Shown piece by piece: positions 24,228 through 35,082 of a stretch of 64,000 nucleotides of DNA. Positions within the stretch are counted from its first letter, which is position 1. Every line of letters begins with the position of its first letter. Origin of the DNA: Shinella kummerowiae (GTDB lineage Bacteria > Pseudomonadota > Alphaproteobacteria > Rhizobiales > Rhizobiaceae); contig NZ_WUMK01000005.1 of assembly GCF_009827055.1 (NCBI RefSeq), forward strand, positions 248,001 through 312,000, given 5' to 3'. The notes below the pieces were generated by a model, which was given only the letters and a program-made list of their open reading frames with translations, was not told where the DNA came from and ran no database searches. A program made the position numbers and the translations under genes.

Positions 24228-25609
24228 GGGCGGTTCTCCCCGCCAGCAAGCCCGGCGCGCTGCATCGCCAGCCGGAAGGCTTTTTCCGCGCGGTCGAGGA
24301 TGGCGCCTTCATCGTGCTCGGTGAGCCTGCGGCCACGCATCAGCACGCGGCCGCCGACGATAGTGGTGTCGACATCCGCGCCGTTGGCAAAGCGGGCGAG
24401 GCGTTGCACCGGGTTGGTCGGCGGCCAGAGATGGGGCTGGCGCATGTTGACGAGCACGATATCGGCGCGTTTGCCGGGCTCGAGGGAGCCGATTTCCGCC
24501 TCCATCGACAATGCGCGGGCGCCTTCGATCGTTGCCATATCGAGAAGCTGGAGCGGCGGCAGGACGGCGTCGTCGCGAAAATGGCGGGCGTGGTAGCGGT
24601 GGGCCTGGAACATGTTGCGGAACATGTCGAAGGAGCGGTCGGGGGCTGCGGCGTCCGTGCCAAGCGAGACGGTGATCCCCTCGGCCATCAATTCCGGCGC
24701 CGGGCAGCGGCCGAAGACCGACATCAGCGCGCTCGGATTGTGCGCCACCTTGGCGCCGGTGCGCTTCAGCACCGCGCGGTCGGCATCGGTGAGGTCGACG
24801 CAATGGGCGAGCAGCGAGCAGGTATCGAAAAGGTCCAATTTGGCATCGTTGGCAGCAATCGACCCGTCACGGTGGCCGTCCTGCACCAGAAGCACGTTCT
24901 TCTCGCGCGCCAAATGCCGCGCCTTGCGCGACAGGTCGAGCACGGCGGCATCCTCCAGCTCCTCCGCGCTGAAGACGGGGAGGGAGATGGCGAGCCGCAG
25001 GCAGTCATTGCGGTTCGCCCAGGCGTCGATCAAGGCCGCACTGACGGCCAGTTGCGTATCGGGAACGACGGGGACTTCTTTGTATGAACCGTTCTCATAT
25101 TCACGGTATACACTTTTAGCGGACGGTCGGTTGGGGCCGATGGCCAGTATTTCGCGCACGCCCATTTCGGCGATGGCGGCAAGGTGCGCTTCCGCCGCCT
25201 CCGGCGCCTCGGTGCGCATGATATCCGGTCCGCCGCCAAAGAGCAGGGCGGCGGTGGTCGTTCCGCATTTGATGCGTTCGGCAGCGGAGAGCGCTGCCTC
25301 GGCAGCCCAGAATTCCGGATCGGTCGCTTCGGCGTAGATTCGTCCGGTGATGGTCATCCAATCCTCGGAATCACCACCCAAACCCTTGGTCAGCATGTGG
25401 CCGGCATGGGCATGTGTGTCGATAAGGCCCGGCATCACCACCATGCCGCTCGCATCGATGCGTTCGACGTCCGCCGGGGCCGCCGGCACGCCGTCGCCGA
25501 TGGCTGCAATATGCCCGTTCTCTACCAGCACATAGCCTTTGTCGAGGATGCGTCGGCCGGCATCCATCGTGATGATTGCACCGTTTTCGATCAGCAAGGC
25601 CTTTGTCAT
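24224..25609 (-). CDS. amidohydrolase family protein (TrzN/AtzA/SsnA-like), copy 1
   Basis: 461-residue cytoplasmic hydrolase. Metal-binding motifs are HAHAGH near residue 67 and AHCVDLTDAD; AHNPSALM and GTDAAAPDRS (Asp) follow. The usual HxxE after strand 5 is replaced by VQDGHRDGS, a feature shared with the second copy at 31180-32622, so the two belong to one unusual subgroup. The ATG at 25609 is favoured because GGGAG lies 7 bases before it; another ATG two codons upstream sits directly on the ribosome site. The product probably opens or dechlorinates/deaminates a nitrogen compound imported by the divergent transporter. Confidence 0.82.
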   Translation of the reverse strand: MTKALLIENGAIITMDAGRRILDKGYVLVENGHIAAIGDGVPAAPADVERIDASGMVVMPGLIDTHAHAGHMLTKGLGGDSEDWMTITGRIYAEATDPEFWAAEAALSAAERIKCGTTTAALLFGGGPDIMRTEAPEAAEAHLAAIAEMGVREILAIGPNRPSAKSVYREYENGSYKEVPVVPDTQLAVSAALIDAWANRNDCLRLAISLPVFSAEELEDAAVLDLSRKARHLAREKNVLLVQDGHRDGSIAANDAKLDLFDTCSLLAHCVDLTDADRAVLKRTGAKVAHNPSALMSVFGRCPAPELMAEGITVSLGTDAAAPDRSFDMFRNMFQAHRYHARHFRDDAVLPPLQLLDMATIEGARALSMEAEIGSLEPGKRADIVLVNMRQPHLWPPTNPVQRLARFANGADVDTTIVGGRVLMRGRRLTEHDEGAILDRAEKAFRLAMQRAGLAGGENRP

Positions 25610-25626
25610 GGGCATTCTCCCGCCAG

Positions 25627-25750
25627 AATTGCATACATTTTATGCGCTTTGTGTGCGCAAATTCTAATTCTGGTATCTTGATATTGTCTGCGCATTATGT
25701 ACAGTCTTATTGAGAATAATCGTATGCAATTTTTGGGAACATGCATACAT
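25627..25750. promoter_or_regulatory. divergent control region with repeated GCATAC/GTATGC motifs
   Basis: AATTGCATAC at 25627-25636 and its exact complement GTATGCAATT at 25722-25731 form a 10-base inverted repeat 85 bases apart. A third copy, TGCATAC at 25742-25748, pairs with GTATGCA at 25722-25728 across 13 bases. The region between amidohydrolase copy 1 and the binding-protein gene is A/T-rich and must hold both promoters. The pattern suggests a dimeric regulator able to loop DNA, such as a GntR-type repressor; none is encoded nearby. Confidence 0.5.
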
Positions 25751-25767
25751 ATCCGGGAGAATTCGTC

Positions 25768-27342
25768 GTGAAGACCACTGTGAAGACCCTTTTGGCGGGG
25801 CTTGCCATCCTCGTGCCGCTTTCCGCACCCGCCTTTGCCGAAACATTGCGCTGGGCCGCATCCGGCGATGTCATTTCCTACGACCCGAATGCGCAGGTCG
25901 ACAGCTTCACCCAGAGCGTCCAGCACGTCGTGTTCGACCCGCTGGTTCGCCGCAACAAGGAACTGAAGCTGGAGCCGGCGCTTGCCACGTCCTGGGAGGT
26001 GATCGAGCCGACCCGCTGGCGCTTCAAGCTGCGTCAGGGCGTGAAGTTCCATGAAGGCCAGGCCTTTAATGCCGACGACGTGGTGGCGACGATCCAGCGT
26101 CAGATCGATCCCGGCTCGCGCAACCGCGAAAACCTCTCCGCCGTCACCGGTGTCGAGAAGGTGGACGATTATACAGTCGACCTCATCCTGCGCGGCCCCT
26201 ATCCGCTGCTCCTCAACGATCTTGCCGCCATCTACATCATGAGCAAGCCGTGGATGGAAGAACATGACGCGCTGAAGCCGGGCAACACGGCGACCGGCGT
26301 CGTCACCTATGCCAGCAACCACGCCAACGGCACCGGCGCCTTCAAGCTGAAGAGCTACGAGCCGGATTCGCGCTCGATCTTCGAGGTGAACAAGGAGTGG
26401 TGGGACAAGCCGCAGCACAATCTGACGGAAATCGAGTTCCGCCCGATCGCCTCTGACGCCACCCGCGTCGCGGCCCTGCTGTCCGGCGAAGTCGATATGG
26501 TCGTTCCCGTTCCGCTTCAGGACGTCAACCGCATCGCCTCCACCGAAGGGCTGAAGGTGGTGGAGAACCCGTCGCTGCGCACCATCATGCTGGCGCTCAG
26601 CTTCAGGAAGGAGCTGCATGCGGCGCCGGGCGTTGCCAACCCCATGCTGAACGTCAAGGTGCGGCAGGCTCTCTGGCAGGCCATCGACCTCAACACGATC
26701 CAGAAGCGCCTGATGCGCGGCAAGTCGCGTGTCGCCGCGATGCTGGTCGCTCCCGCCGTCACCGGCCACGATGATGCCATCGACGTCGCCCCCGAATACG
26801 ATGTCGACAAGGCGAAGGCGCTGCTTGCCGAAGCCGGCTATCCGGATGGCTTCAAGACGGGGCTTTCCTGCTCGAACGACCGTTACATCGCAGACGAGCA
26901 GATCTGCCTGGCGATCTCCTCCATGTGGGCGAAGATCGGCGTACAGGTCGATCTCAGCGTCGAAAGCAAGACGACCTATTTCCCGCGCATGGATAATGGC
27001 GAACTCGACGTCTACATGCTCGGCTGGGCCTCGCTTCCGGCGATGGATGGCTACAGCGTGCTCCAGGCGCTGCTCGCCACCAATGACGGCACCTATGGCG
27101 GCTCGAACCCGAATGGCCTGTCCGATCCGCGCATCGATGCGCTCACCCGCTCGGCTTCGGTCGAACTCGACGAGACGAAGCGCATCGACATGCTGAAGGA
27201 AGCCTTCCGCATCACACATGACGACGCCCTGTTCATTCCGCTGCACCAGCAGCCGGTCGCCTGGGCGATGAGCGACAAGGTCGACATGCCGCAGTTCCCT
27301 GACGAATATGTTCGTCCGTGGTTCGCGCAGGTCAAGAAGTAA
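25768..27342 (+). CDS. oligopeptide-type ABC transporter substrate-binding protein (SBP family 5)
   Basis: 524-residue periplasmic binding protein. The GTG start at 25768 lies 7 bases after GGGAGA and gives a clear signal peptide (VKTTVKTLLAGLAILVPLSA, cleavage after PAFA); an earlier ATG at 25741 adds nine residues and overlaps a putative operator. The body has the family 5 features WRFKLRQGVKFHEG, VVATIQRQIDPG and a late LFIPLHQQPVAWA segment. First gene of an operon with two permeases, a double ATPase and an amidohydrolase. Ligand is unlikely to be a plain peptide given the flanking amidohydrolases. Confidence 0.9.
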   Translation: MKTTVKTLLAGLAILVPLSAPAFAETLRWAASGDVISYDPNAQVDSFTQSVQHVVFDPLVRRNKELKLEPALATSWEVIEPTRWRFKLRQGVKFHEGQAFNADDVVATIQRQIDPGSRNRENLSAVTGVEKVDDYTVDLILRGPYPLLLNDLAAIYIMSKPWMEEHDALKPGNTATGVVTYASNHANGTGAFKLKSYEPDSRSIFEVNKEWWDKPQHNLTEIEFRPIASDATRVAALLSGEVDMVVPVPLQDVNRIASTEGLKVVENPSLRTIMLALSFRKELHAAPGVANPMLNVKVRQALWQAIDLNTIQKRLMRGKSRVAAMLVAPAVTGHDDAIDVAPEYDVDKAKALLAEAGYPDGFKTGLSCSNDRYIADEQICLAISSMWAKIGVQVDLSVESKTTYFPRMDNGELDVYMLGWASLPAMDGYSVLQALLATNDGTYGGSNPNGLSDPRIDALTRSASVELDETKRIDMLKEAFRITHDDALFIPLHQQPVAWAMSDKVDMPQFPDEYVRPWFAQVKK

Positions 27343-27360
27343 CGGGGTTTCTCCCAGGAT

Positions 27361-27394
27361 ACGATCCCGGCAGGCGAAAGCAGGCCGGGATCGT
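27361..27394 (+). other. hairpin downstream of the binding-protein gene
   Basis: Perfect 11-base arms (ACGATCCCGGC / GCCGGGATCGT) with a 12-base loop start 18 bases after the binding-protein stop. No T-run follows. Such elements commonly stabilise the binding-protein message and lower permease expression. Confidence 0.7.
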
Positions 27395-27504
27395 CCCGCA
27401 AGAACCCTCGATGTCTCCGCAGGCCGAAGGTGGCGCGGAGAAGGCGGAGCGAAACGACCGGTTTCCGCCATGCTTCAACGCAGTGTTTTGATGCACTTCC
27501 GACC

Positions 27505-27520
27505 GCAAAACCGCTTTTGC
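27505..27520. repeat. short palindrome resembling rhizobial intergenic repeats
   Basis: GCAAAA-CCGC-TTTTGC lies in the stretch before the permease gene. The sequence around it (CCGCAAAACCGCTTTTGCAC) resembles the dispersed palindromic elements seen between genes in Rhizobiaceae genomes. Only one copy is seen in this window. Confidence 0.35.
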
Positions 27521-27575
27521 ACGTTTGCCGGAACTGCTCGCGGGGCTTGAGCGCTCCCTCCCAAGGACTATTCCG

Positions 27576-28541
27576 ATGCTCAGACTTCTTTCGGTGAGGC
27601 TCCTTCAGGCCGCCCTCGTCATGCTGGCCGTGACGGCCATTGCCTTCGTCATGTTCCGTTTCGTCGGCGATCCCGTCGCCTCGATGGTGCGCGAAGGCGC
27701 CACCCAGGCGGAAAAGGATGCATTGCGCCTGGCGCTCGGCCTCGACAAGCCGATCCTGACACAGTTCTTCGATTTCGTCGGCCAGGTGTTGACGGGGAAC
27801 CTCGGCACGAGCTTTCGCTACCAACAACCGGTGGTGAACCTGCTGCTGAGCCGGCTTCCCGCCACGTTGGAACTGGTGATCGTCGCCACCTTCCTGGCGC
27901 TTGCCATCGGCATTCCGCTTGGTGTGCTCTGCGCGCTGAAGCCGAATTCCTTCCTGTCGCGGTTGACCCAGGCGACGACGCTGGTCGGCATTTCCATGCC
28001 CACCTTCGTCACCGGCCTGCTTTTGATCCTCGTCTTCGCGGTGAACCTGCGCTGGCTGCCGTCGTCCGGGCGCGGCGATCTTGTTGACCTTGGCCTTTGG
28101 AAAACCGGTTTCCTCACCCTTTCGGGGCTGAAATCGCTGATCCTGCCGTCGATCACGCTCGCGCTGTTTCAGTTGACGCTGATCATGCGGCTGGTGCGCT
28201 CGGAGATGATCGACGTGCTGTCGTCGGACTATATCCGCTTCGCCTTCGCCCGCGGCCTGCCGCGCGCTTACATCTACGGACGGCTGGCGCTGCGCAATGC
28301 GCTGATGCCGGTTGTCACCGTCACCGGCCTGCAGATCGGCCAGCTTGTCGCCTTCGCCATCGTCACCGAGACGGTGTTCCAGTGGCCGGGCATGGGCCTG
28401 CTCTTCACCAATGCCGTCGGTTACCCCGACGTGCCGGTGCTTGCCGCCTACCTGCTCTTCGTCGGTTTCCTGTTCGTCATGATCAACATGGTCGTCGACA
28501 TTCTCTACACCTTCATCGATCCGCGCCTGAGGACACGATAA
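27576..28541 (+). CDS. oligopeptide-type ABC permease (DppB-like)
   Basis: 321-residue inner-membrane permease with six transmembrane helices. The N-terminal segment FVMFRFVGDPVASMV and the cytoplasmic EAA-type loop (DYIRFAFARGLPRAYIYGRLALRNALMP) are family hallmarks, as is ETVFQWPGMGLLFTNAV near the end. The ATG at 27576 follows AAGGA by 8 bases. The stop codon overlaps the start of the next permease gene by one base (TAATG). Confidence 0.9.
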   Translation: MLRLLSVRLLQAALVMLAVTAIAFVMFRFVGDPVASMVREGATQAEKDALRLALGLDKPILTQFFDFVGQVLTGNLGTSFRYQQPVVNLLLSRLPATLELVIVATFLALAIGIPLGVLCALKPNSFLSRLTQATTLVGISMPTFVTGLLLILVFAVNLRWLPSSGRGDLVDLGLWKTGFLTLSGLKSLILPSITLALFQLTLIMRLVRSEMIDVLSSDYIRFAFARGLPRAYIYGRLALRNALMPVVTVTGLQIGQLVAFAIVTETVFQWPGMGLLFTNAVGYPDVPVLAAYLLFVGFLFVMINMVVDILYTFIDPRLRTR

Positions 28542-29437
28542 TGGCCACGCAATCCCTGATGCGCCGGCTGCCGCCGGTTTCCGTGATGATCGCCGGCCTT
28601 GTGCTCGCCATCATGCTCGTCCTCGTCGTCTTCGCGCCGTTGATCGCGCCGATGGATCCCCGCGACGTCTCCTCCTATTCGCTGATCGACATGGAAATCC
28701 CGCCTGCCTTCATGGACGGCGGCGACCCGCGCTTCCTGCTCGGCACGGACAACCAGGGCCGCGACCTCGTCTCGGTCATCCTGTTCGGCCTGCGTATCTC
28801 CGTGGTCATCGGCCTCGGCGCGGTGCTTTTTGCGGCCGCCCTCGGCGTCGTGCTCGGCCTCATCGCCGGCTTCTTCGGTGGCCTCGTCGATGGCATCGTG
28901 ATGCGCATCGCCGACGTGCTGGTCAGCTTCCCGACCATCCTTGTCGCGCTGCTGATCAGCGGCATCGCCCGCGCACAGCTCAGCGCCGAGACGATGCTTA
29001 CCTGGGCGCCGCTCGTGCTGATCTTCTCGATCGCCGTCAATGAATGGGTGCAATATGCCCGCACCGTGCGCGCCTCGACCATGGTGGAAGTCGCGCGCGA
29101 TTATGTACGCGCCGCCAAGGTCATCGGCTTGCCGCCGGGCCGGATCATGGGTCGACACATCCTGCCGAACGTCATGAGTTCGGTGATGGTCATCGCCACC
29201 ATCAACCTCGCCGGCGCCATCCTCACGGAAGCGACGCTCTCCTTCCTCGGCGCCGGCATGCCGCCGACCTATCCTTCGCTCGGCACGCTGATCCGTATCG
29301 GCAACCAGTTCCTGTTCTCCGGCCTGTGGTGGATCGCCGTGATGCCGGCGGCGGTGCTGGTCATCCTCGTGCTCGCCGTCAACGTGATCGGCGACTATCT
29401 GCGCGACCGCTTCAACCCGAAACTGATGGCCCGCTGA
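28541..29437 (+). CDS. oligopeptide-type ABC permease (DppC-like)
   Basis: 298-residue inner-membrane permease. The cytoplasmic N-terminus and first helix lead to the DppC signature FLLGTDNQGRDLVS, then GLIAGFFGGLVDGIVMRIADVLVSFP and the EAA loop DYVRAAKVIGLPPGRIMGRHILPNV, ending with INVIGDYLRDRFNPK-like residues. One-base overlap with the upstream permease gene and a one-base gap to the ATPase gene indicate a tightly coupled operon. Confidence 0.9.
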   Translation: MATQSLMRRLPPVSVMIAGLVLAIMLVLVVFAPLIAPMDPRDVSSYSLIDMEIPPAFMDGGDPRFLLGTDNQGRDLVSVILFGLRISVVIGLGAVLFAAALGVVLGLIAGFFGGLVDGIVMRIADVLVSFPTILVALLISGIARAQLSAETMLTWAPLVLIFSIAVNEWVQYARTVRASTMVEVARDYVRAAKVIGLPPGRIMGRHILPNVMSSVMVIATINLAGAILTEATLSFLGAGMPPTYPSLGTLIRIGNQFLFSGLWWIAVMPAAVLVILVLAVNVIGDYLRDRFNPKLMAR

Positions 29438-29438
29438 G

Positions 29439-31157
<1,719 letters not shown>

Positions 31158-31179
31158 TCTGACAGACAGGAGACCCGCC

Positions 31180-32622
31180 ATGGCCGATATCCTCATCAAG
31201 AACGGCACCGTCATCGCCATCGATCCGGAACGCCGGATCATTGCCGACGGAGCGGTCGCCATCACCGGTGACCGTATCGTCGCCGTCGGTACGACGGAGG
31301 AGGTGGAGCGCGACCACCCCGCCGGCGAGGTGATCGATGCGCGCGGCATGGCGATCATGCCGGGCTTCGTCGATGCACACGCGCACGCCGGCCACGGCCT
31401 GATCAAGACGCTCGGCGGTGGCAAGAGCGATCCGTGGTATCAGGCCTGCCGTGGCGCCTATACGGTGGGCTCGACGCCGGAGTTCTGGTTTGCCGAAGCG
31501 CAGCTTGCCGCGCTTGAACGCCTGCGCTTCGGCGTGACCACCGGCGTCTCGCTGCTCGGCGGCGGCGATTCCGTCATGCGCACCGACGAACCCGTCTATG
31601 GCGATGCGCATATGGACGGTGTGCTCGGCATCGGCACGCGCTCGGTGGTGGCCGTCGGCACCACGCGTCCGCCGCATCCGCTGACCTATGCCCGCTGGGA
31701 AGGGAATACGCGCACCGACTATCCCGTCTCGTTCGACCAGCAGTTCGCCACCTGCAAGACGCTCATTGATCGTTGGCACGGCAGCCATGACGGCCGTCTC
31801 CACGTTGCGTTGCTGACGCCGACGCTGCATCAGGGCTATCGAGACGCTGCCGGTGCGGATGAGGCCGTCGCCCAGTCGCGCATCGTCAAGCAATTTGCCG
31901 AGGATCACGGCCTCGTCTTCACGCAGGACGGCCACACGAAGGGCAGCGTACGCATCGCCAAGGAGGTCGGTATTCTCGGCCCGCGCACCTTGCTGTCACA
32001 TGCGACGGGACTGGACGAGGAAGAGATCGCCATCTGCGCTGAGACCGGCACCACCATCGTGCACAATCCGAGCGCTGTCGCCGCCATCCTGGCGCGTTGC
32101 CCTGTGACGGAACTTCTCGATGCAGGCGTTACCGTCGCCATCGGCTCGGATGCGACGGCCCCGGACCGCTCGGCCGACATGTTCCGCCACATGCAGCAAT
32201 GCATGCATTACCACCGCACCCACTTCCATGATCCGAGCTGGCTGCCGCCGGGCAAGGCACTGGAAATGTGCACCATCGATGCCGCGCGCGTACTCGGCCT
32301 CGATGCGGAGGTCGGTTCGCTGGAGCCGGACAAGAAGGCCGACGTCATCCTCGTCGATCTTCGTCGCCCGCATCTCTATCCGGCACACATGCCGGAATTC
32401 CGCGTCACCTATTTCGCCAATGGCAACGACGTGCACACCGTGCTCGTCGGCGGCAAGGTTTTGTTGCGCGATCGGCAGCCGGTCCACGTTGATCAGGACG
32501 CCGTCCTCGACGCCGCCCAGCGCGCGGCGGACAGGATGATCGATCGGCTCGGCCTGCGCGACGCGCTGGAGACGCCGCGCATGTTCTGGGGGCACAGCCG
32601 TGATCACGACCTGATCGAATAG
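31180..32622 (+). CDS. amidohydrolase family protein (TrzN/AtzA/SsnA-like), copy 2
   Basis: 480-residue cytoplasmic hydrolase, last gene of the ABC transporter operon (22 bases after the ATPase). Motifs are HAHAGHGLIKTLGGG, TQDGHTKGSV (replacing the usual HxxE), SHATGLDEEE, VHNPSAVAAILARCPVTELL and GSDATAPDRSADMF. It is a clear paralogue of copy 1 (24224-25609): the same motif spacing and the same QDGHxxGS feature. The ATG follows CAGGAGA by 7 bases. Cotranscription with an importer implies that the imported compound, or a derivative, is the substrate. Confidence 0.83.
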   Translation: MADILIKNGTVIAIDPERRIIADGAVAITGDRIVAVGTTEEVERDHPAGEVIDARGMAIMPGFVDAHAHAGHGLIKTLGGGKSDPWYQACRGAYTVGSTPEFWFAEAQLAALERLRFGVTTGVSLLGGGDSVMRTDEPVYGDAHMDGVLGIGTRSVVAVGTTRPPHPLTYARWEGNTRTDYPVSFDQQFATCKTLIDRWHGSHDGRLHVALLTPTLHQGYRDAAGADEAVAQSRIVKQFAEDHGLVFTQDGHTKGSVRIAKEVGILGPRTLLSHATGLDEEEIAICAETGTTIVHNPSAVAAILARCPVTELLDAGVTVAIGSDATAPDRSADMFRHMQQCMHYHRTHFHDPSWLPPGKALEMCTIDAARVLGLDAEVGSLEPDKKADVILVDLRRPHLYPAHMPEFRVTYFANGNDVHTVLVGGKVLLRDRQPVHVDQDAVLDAAQRAADRMIDRLGLRDALETPRMFWGHSRDHDLIE

Positions 32623-32640
32623 TTCGATCGCAGCCCCGCA

Positions 32641-34995
32641 TCAAACCTGGCGCGGGGCGTCCTGCAGCGATTCCGTATAATACTGGTCGTAGAGCTGACG
32701 GTATTTTTCCGCGGCGCCGAAATCGCTGTAGCGCGGAAGCGCTGCCATGTCGGTCTTGTTGAGGATGACGCCCAGCACCTTCGCCTCGATGCGGTTTTCC
32801 GCGTTGAGCAGGTCGCGCACCAGGGCCGAGGGGGTCTTGCCCCATTCCACGACGAAGACGAAACCATCGGCCAACGGTTCGAAGGCCTTGGCATCGACCA
32901 CCGGACCGAGCGGCGCGAGATCGACGATCACATAGTCGAAGGCCTTGCGGACCTCGGCGATGAGCCGTTTCATGCCGGGGGAGGAGACCAGCTCGTTGGT
33001 GTGGTGCAGCGCGCCGCTGCCCGAGCGGAGTGCGATCGGCAGCACGGCGAGCTTGGTCTGGCGGTCGATCTTGATCGCCTGGTTCCAGGGGATGTCTCCC
33101 AGGATGGCCTCGACAAGGCCGGTCTCCGGCGTCGGCTTCAGCATGGCGCTGAGGCTCGGCTTGCGCAGGTCAGCGTCGATCAGCAGCGTGCGCTTGCCGC
33201 TGGCGGCGAGGAGCGCCGCGAAATTGGTCGCGACGGTGGATTTACCCTCGCCGGGCAGCGACGATACCACGCCGATCACCCGGCTTTCCTGGCCCTGCAG
33301 CATCACGTCGCTGGCAAGCTTGGCATTGCGCAGCGTTTCGGCGAAGGCCGAACGCGGGGCATCCAGCACGATGCGCGTCATGCGTTCGAGCGGAATGACG
33401 TCCTCTTCATCCGGATTGGCCTGTTCCGCCTTCATCGCCTTTGCACCGATCATCGCGGGGTTGCGCTTCTTCTGCCCGCCGACAAGCGGCAGGTAGCCGA
33501 GCGGCTTCAGGCCGAGCACGGTGCGGACGTCGCCTTCGACGCGGAAATAGCGCTCGCGCATTTCCTGCACGAAGGTGAGTGCGGCGCCCGCCATCAGGCC
33601 GAGCACCAGCGACAGGCCGATGACCATCGTCTTGCTGGGACTCGACGGCGAGACCGGCACGCCGGCATCGGAAATCACGCGCGCCTTGGCGATCGGGAAG
33701 GATTGCTGCTGCGAGGCCTGTTCGTAGCGGCTGAGATAGGATTCCGACAGCACCTTCAGTGCCGTCGCCTTCTGCTCCAGTTCGCGCAGATGCACCAGCG
33801 AGCGATTGGCCACGGCATTGTTGCCGGCAACCTTTTCGATGCTTTCGCGCAAGGAATCCTCCCGCGAGCGGGCGACCTCGTATTCGTTGCGGTAGCTCGC
33901 CGTCAGTTGCTGGAGTTCCTGATAGATCTGTCGGGTGAGGTCTTCCTTGTCGGTGCGCAGTGCCGCAGCCTGCGGGTGGTCCGCACCGAAATTCTGGGTG
34001 ATCTCCTGCTCGCGCTTGACGACGGAGATGTAGCGGCCGCGCAGTTCCTGGATCAGCGAGTTATCGGTCTGCTTCGTCGGGATCGTCGCATTGTCGACGG
34101 CCTTTTCCGCGCCCTGGTCGATGATCGCCTTGAACTGGTTGTAGCGTGCCGAGGCGCTGGCCGTATCGGCCTGCGCGACGATAAGCTGGCTGTTCAAATC
34201 GGAAAGCTGTTGCTCCGACATCAGTTCGCCGCGCGCGGATGTCAGTCCGTTCTCGCTCTTGTAGCGCTCGACTTCGAGGGCAGTGGACTGGGCACGGCCC
34301 TGAAGGTCGGTCAGGCGCTCCTGCAACCAGATCGTCGCCTGTTCCGTCGCGTCGAAATTGGCGTTGAGCTGATCTTCGAGATAGGCGTCGGCATATTTCT
34401 TGGTGATGGCCGCGGCAAGCTGCGGATCGGACGAGCGGAAGGAAACCGCGACGACGGAGCTGCGCGCGACACGTTCGACATTCAGCGACTGCTGCAGGAT
34501 CGCTGCCGCCTTCTGGCGCCGGCCGTTCAGCAGGTCGGCCTCCGACGGCCCGGGGCCGGTGGAAGCAAACGAGGTCAGTGACTTCATCCAGCCCTTGGCG
34601 ATCGCCACGGGGGATTGCGGCGGGTTGAGGATGGTCTCGTTGTCCCCGAGCTTGAGGTCGTCAACCACCCGCAGCGCCATGCGGCCGGATTTCAGGATTT
34701 CGACGGCGCTTGATATGCGCATGTCGGCCTGCTGGCTGCTCTGCGCCGAAGGCTCGGTTTCCTCGGCATAACGCGACAGGTTCTCGTCGAGCAGCACCTG
34801 CGTCATCGAGGTATAGATCGGCGTCGCGAAGACGAGGTAGGAGACGCCCAGCGCGACCGCGAGGACGACCGTCATCGCAATCAGCCGCGTATGGCGCACG
34901 AGGATCGTGAGCAGGCGGTTGAGATCGATGAAGGAATCGGACGGGTCCGGTTCTCCGCGAAAAACGCGGCTGTGCGGTACGGTGCGTTGGTGCAT
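32641..34995 (-). CDS. exoP: succinoglycan chain-length/export tyrosine autokinase ExoP
   Basis: 784-residue inner-membrane polysaccharide co-polymerase fused to a BY-kinase. Residues 1-36 are cytoplasmic, a first transmembrane helix lies at about 37-58, a long periplasmic coiled-coil region (about 220-430) follows, and a proline-rich segment (GVPVSPSSPSK, 445-455) precedes the second helix (457-475). The kinase domain has Walker A LPGEGKST at 580-587, Walker A' LLIDADLRKP at 604-613 and YVIVDLAPL (688-696). The tail has four tyrosines within nine residues (765, 769, 772, 773), likely autophosphorylation sites. Controls polymerisation and export with ExoQ and ExoT. It follows exoN as in S. 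meliloti. Confidence 0.93.
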   Translation of the reverse strand: MHQRTVPHSRVFRGEPDPSDSFIDLNRLLTILVRHTRLIAMTVVLAVALGVSYLVFATPIYTSMTQVLLDENLSRYAEETEPSAQSSQQADMRISSAVEILKSGRMALRVVDDLKLGDNETILNPPQSPVAIAKGWMKSLTSFASTGPGPSEADLLNGRRQKAAAILQQSLNVERVARSSVVAVSFRSSDPQLAAAITKKYADAYLEDQLNANFDATEQATIWLQERLTDLQGRAQSTALEVERYKSENGLTSARGELMSEQQLSDLNSQLIVAQADTASASARYNQFKAIIDQGAEKAVDNATIPTKQTDNSLIQELRGRYISVVKREQEITQNFGADHPQAAALRTDKEDLTRQIYQELQQLTASYRNEYEVARSREDSLRESIEKVAGNNAVANRSLVHLRELEQKATALKVLSESYLSRYEQASQQQSFPIAKARVISDAGVPVSPSSPSKTMVIGLSLVLGLMAGAALTFVQEMRERYFRVEGDVRTVLGLKPLGYLPLVGGQKKRNPAMIGAKAMKAEQANPDEEDVIPLERMTRIVLDAPRSAFAETLRNAKLASDVMLQGQESRVIGVVSSLPGEGKSTVATNFAALLAASGKRTLLIDADLRKPSLSAMLKPTPETGLVEAILGDIPWNQAIKIDRQTKLAVLPIALRSGSGALHHTNELVSSPGMKRLIAEVRKAFDYVIVDLAPLGPVVDAKAFEPLADGFVFVVEWGKTPSALVRDLLNAENRIEAKVLGVILNKTDMAALPRYSDFGAAEKYRQLYDQYYTESLQDAPRQV

Positions 34996-35050
34996 GGGGC
35001 TCCGTTCTGCCTTTCGGCTCGGTGGGGGGCTTGCGTCCTCCCGCAGGCGG

Positions 35051-35079
35051 TGGTCCCGGGCCGCACCGGCCCGGGACCA
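35051..35079 (-). other. strong hairpin between exoN and exoP
   Basis: A perfect 12-base stem (TGGTCCCGGGCC / GGCCCGGGACCA) with a 5-base loop begins 3 bases after the exoN stop. No T-run follows on the minus strand, so partial attenuation or message protection between exoN and exoP is more likely than full termination. Confidence 0.65.
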
Positions 35080-35082
35080 GAA

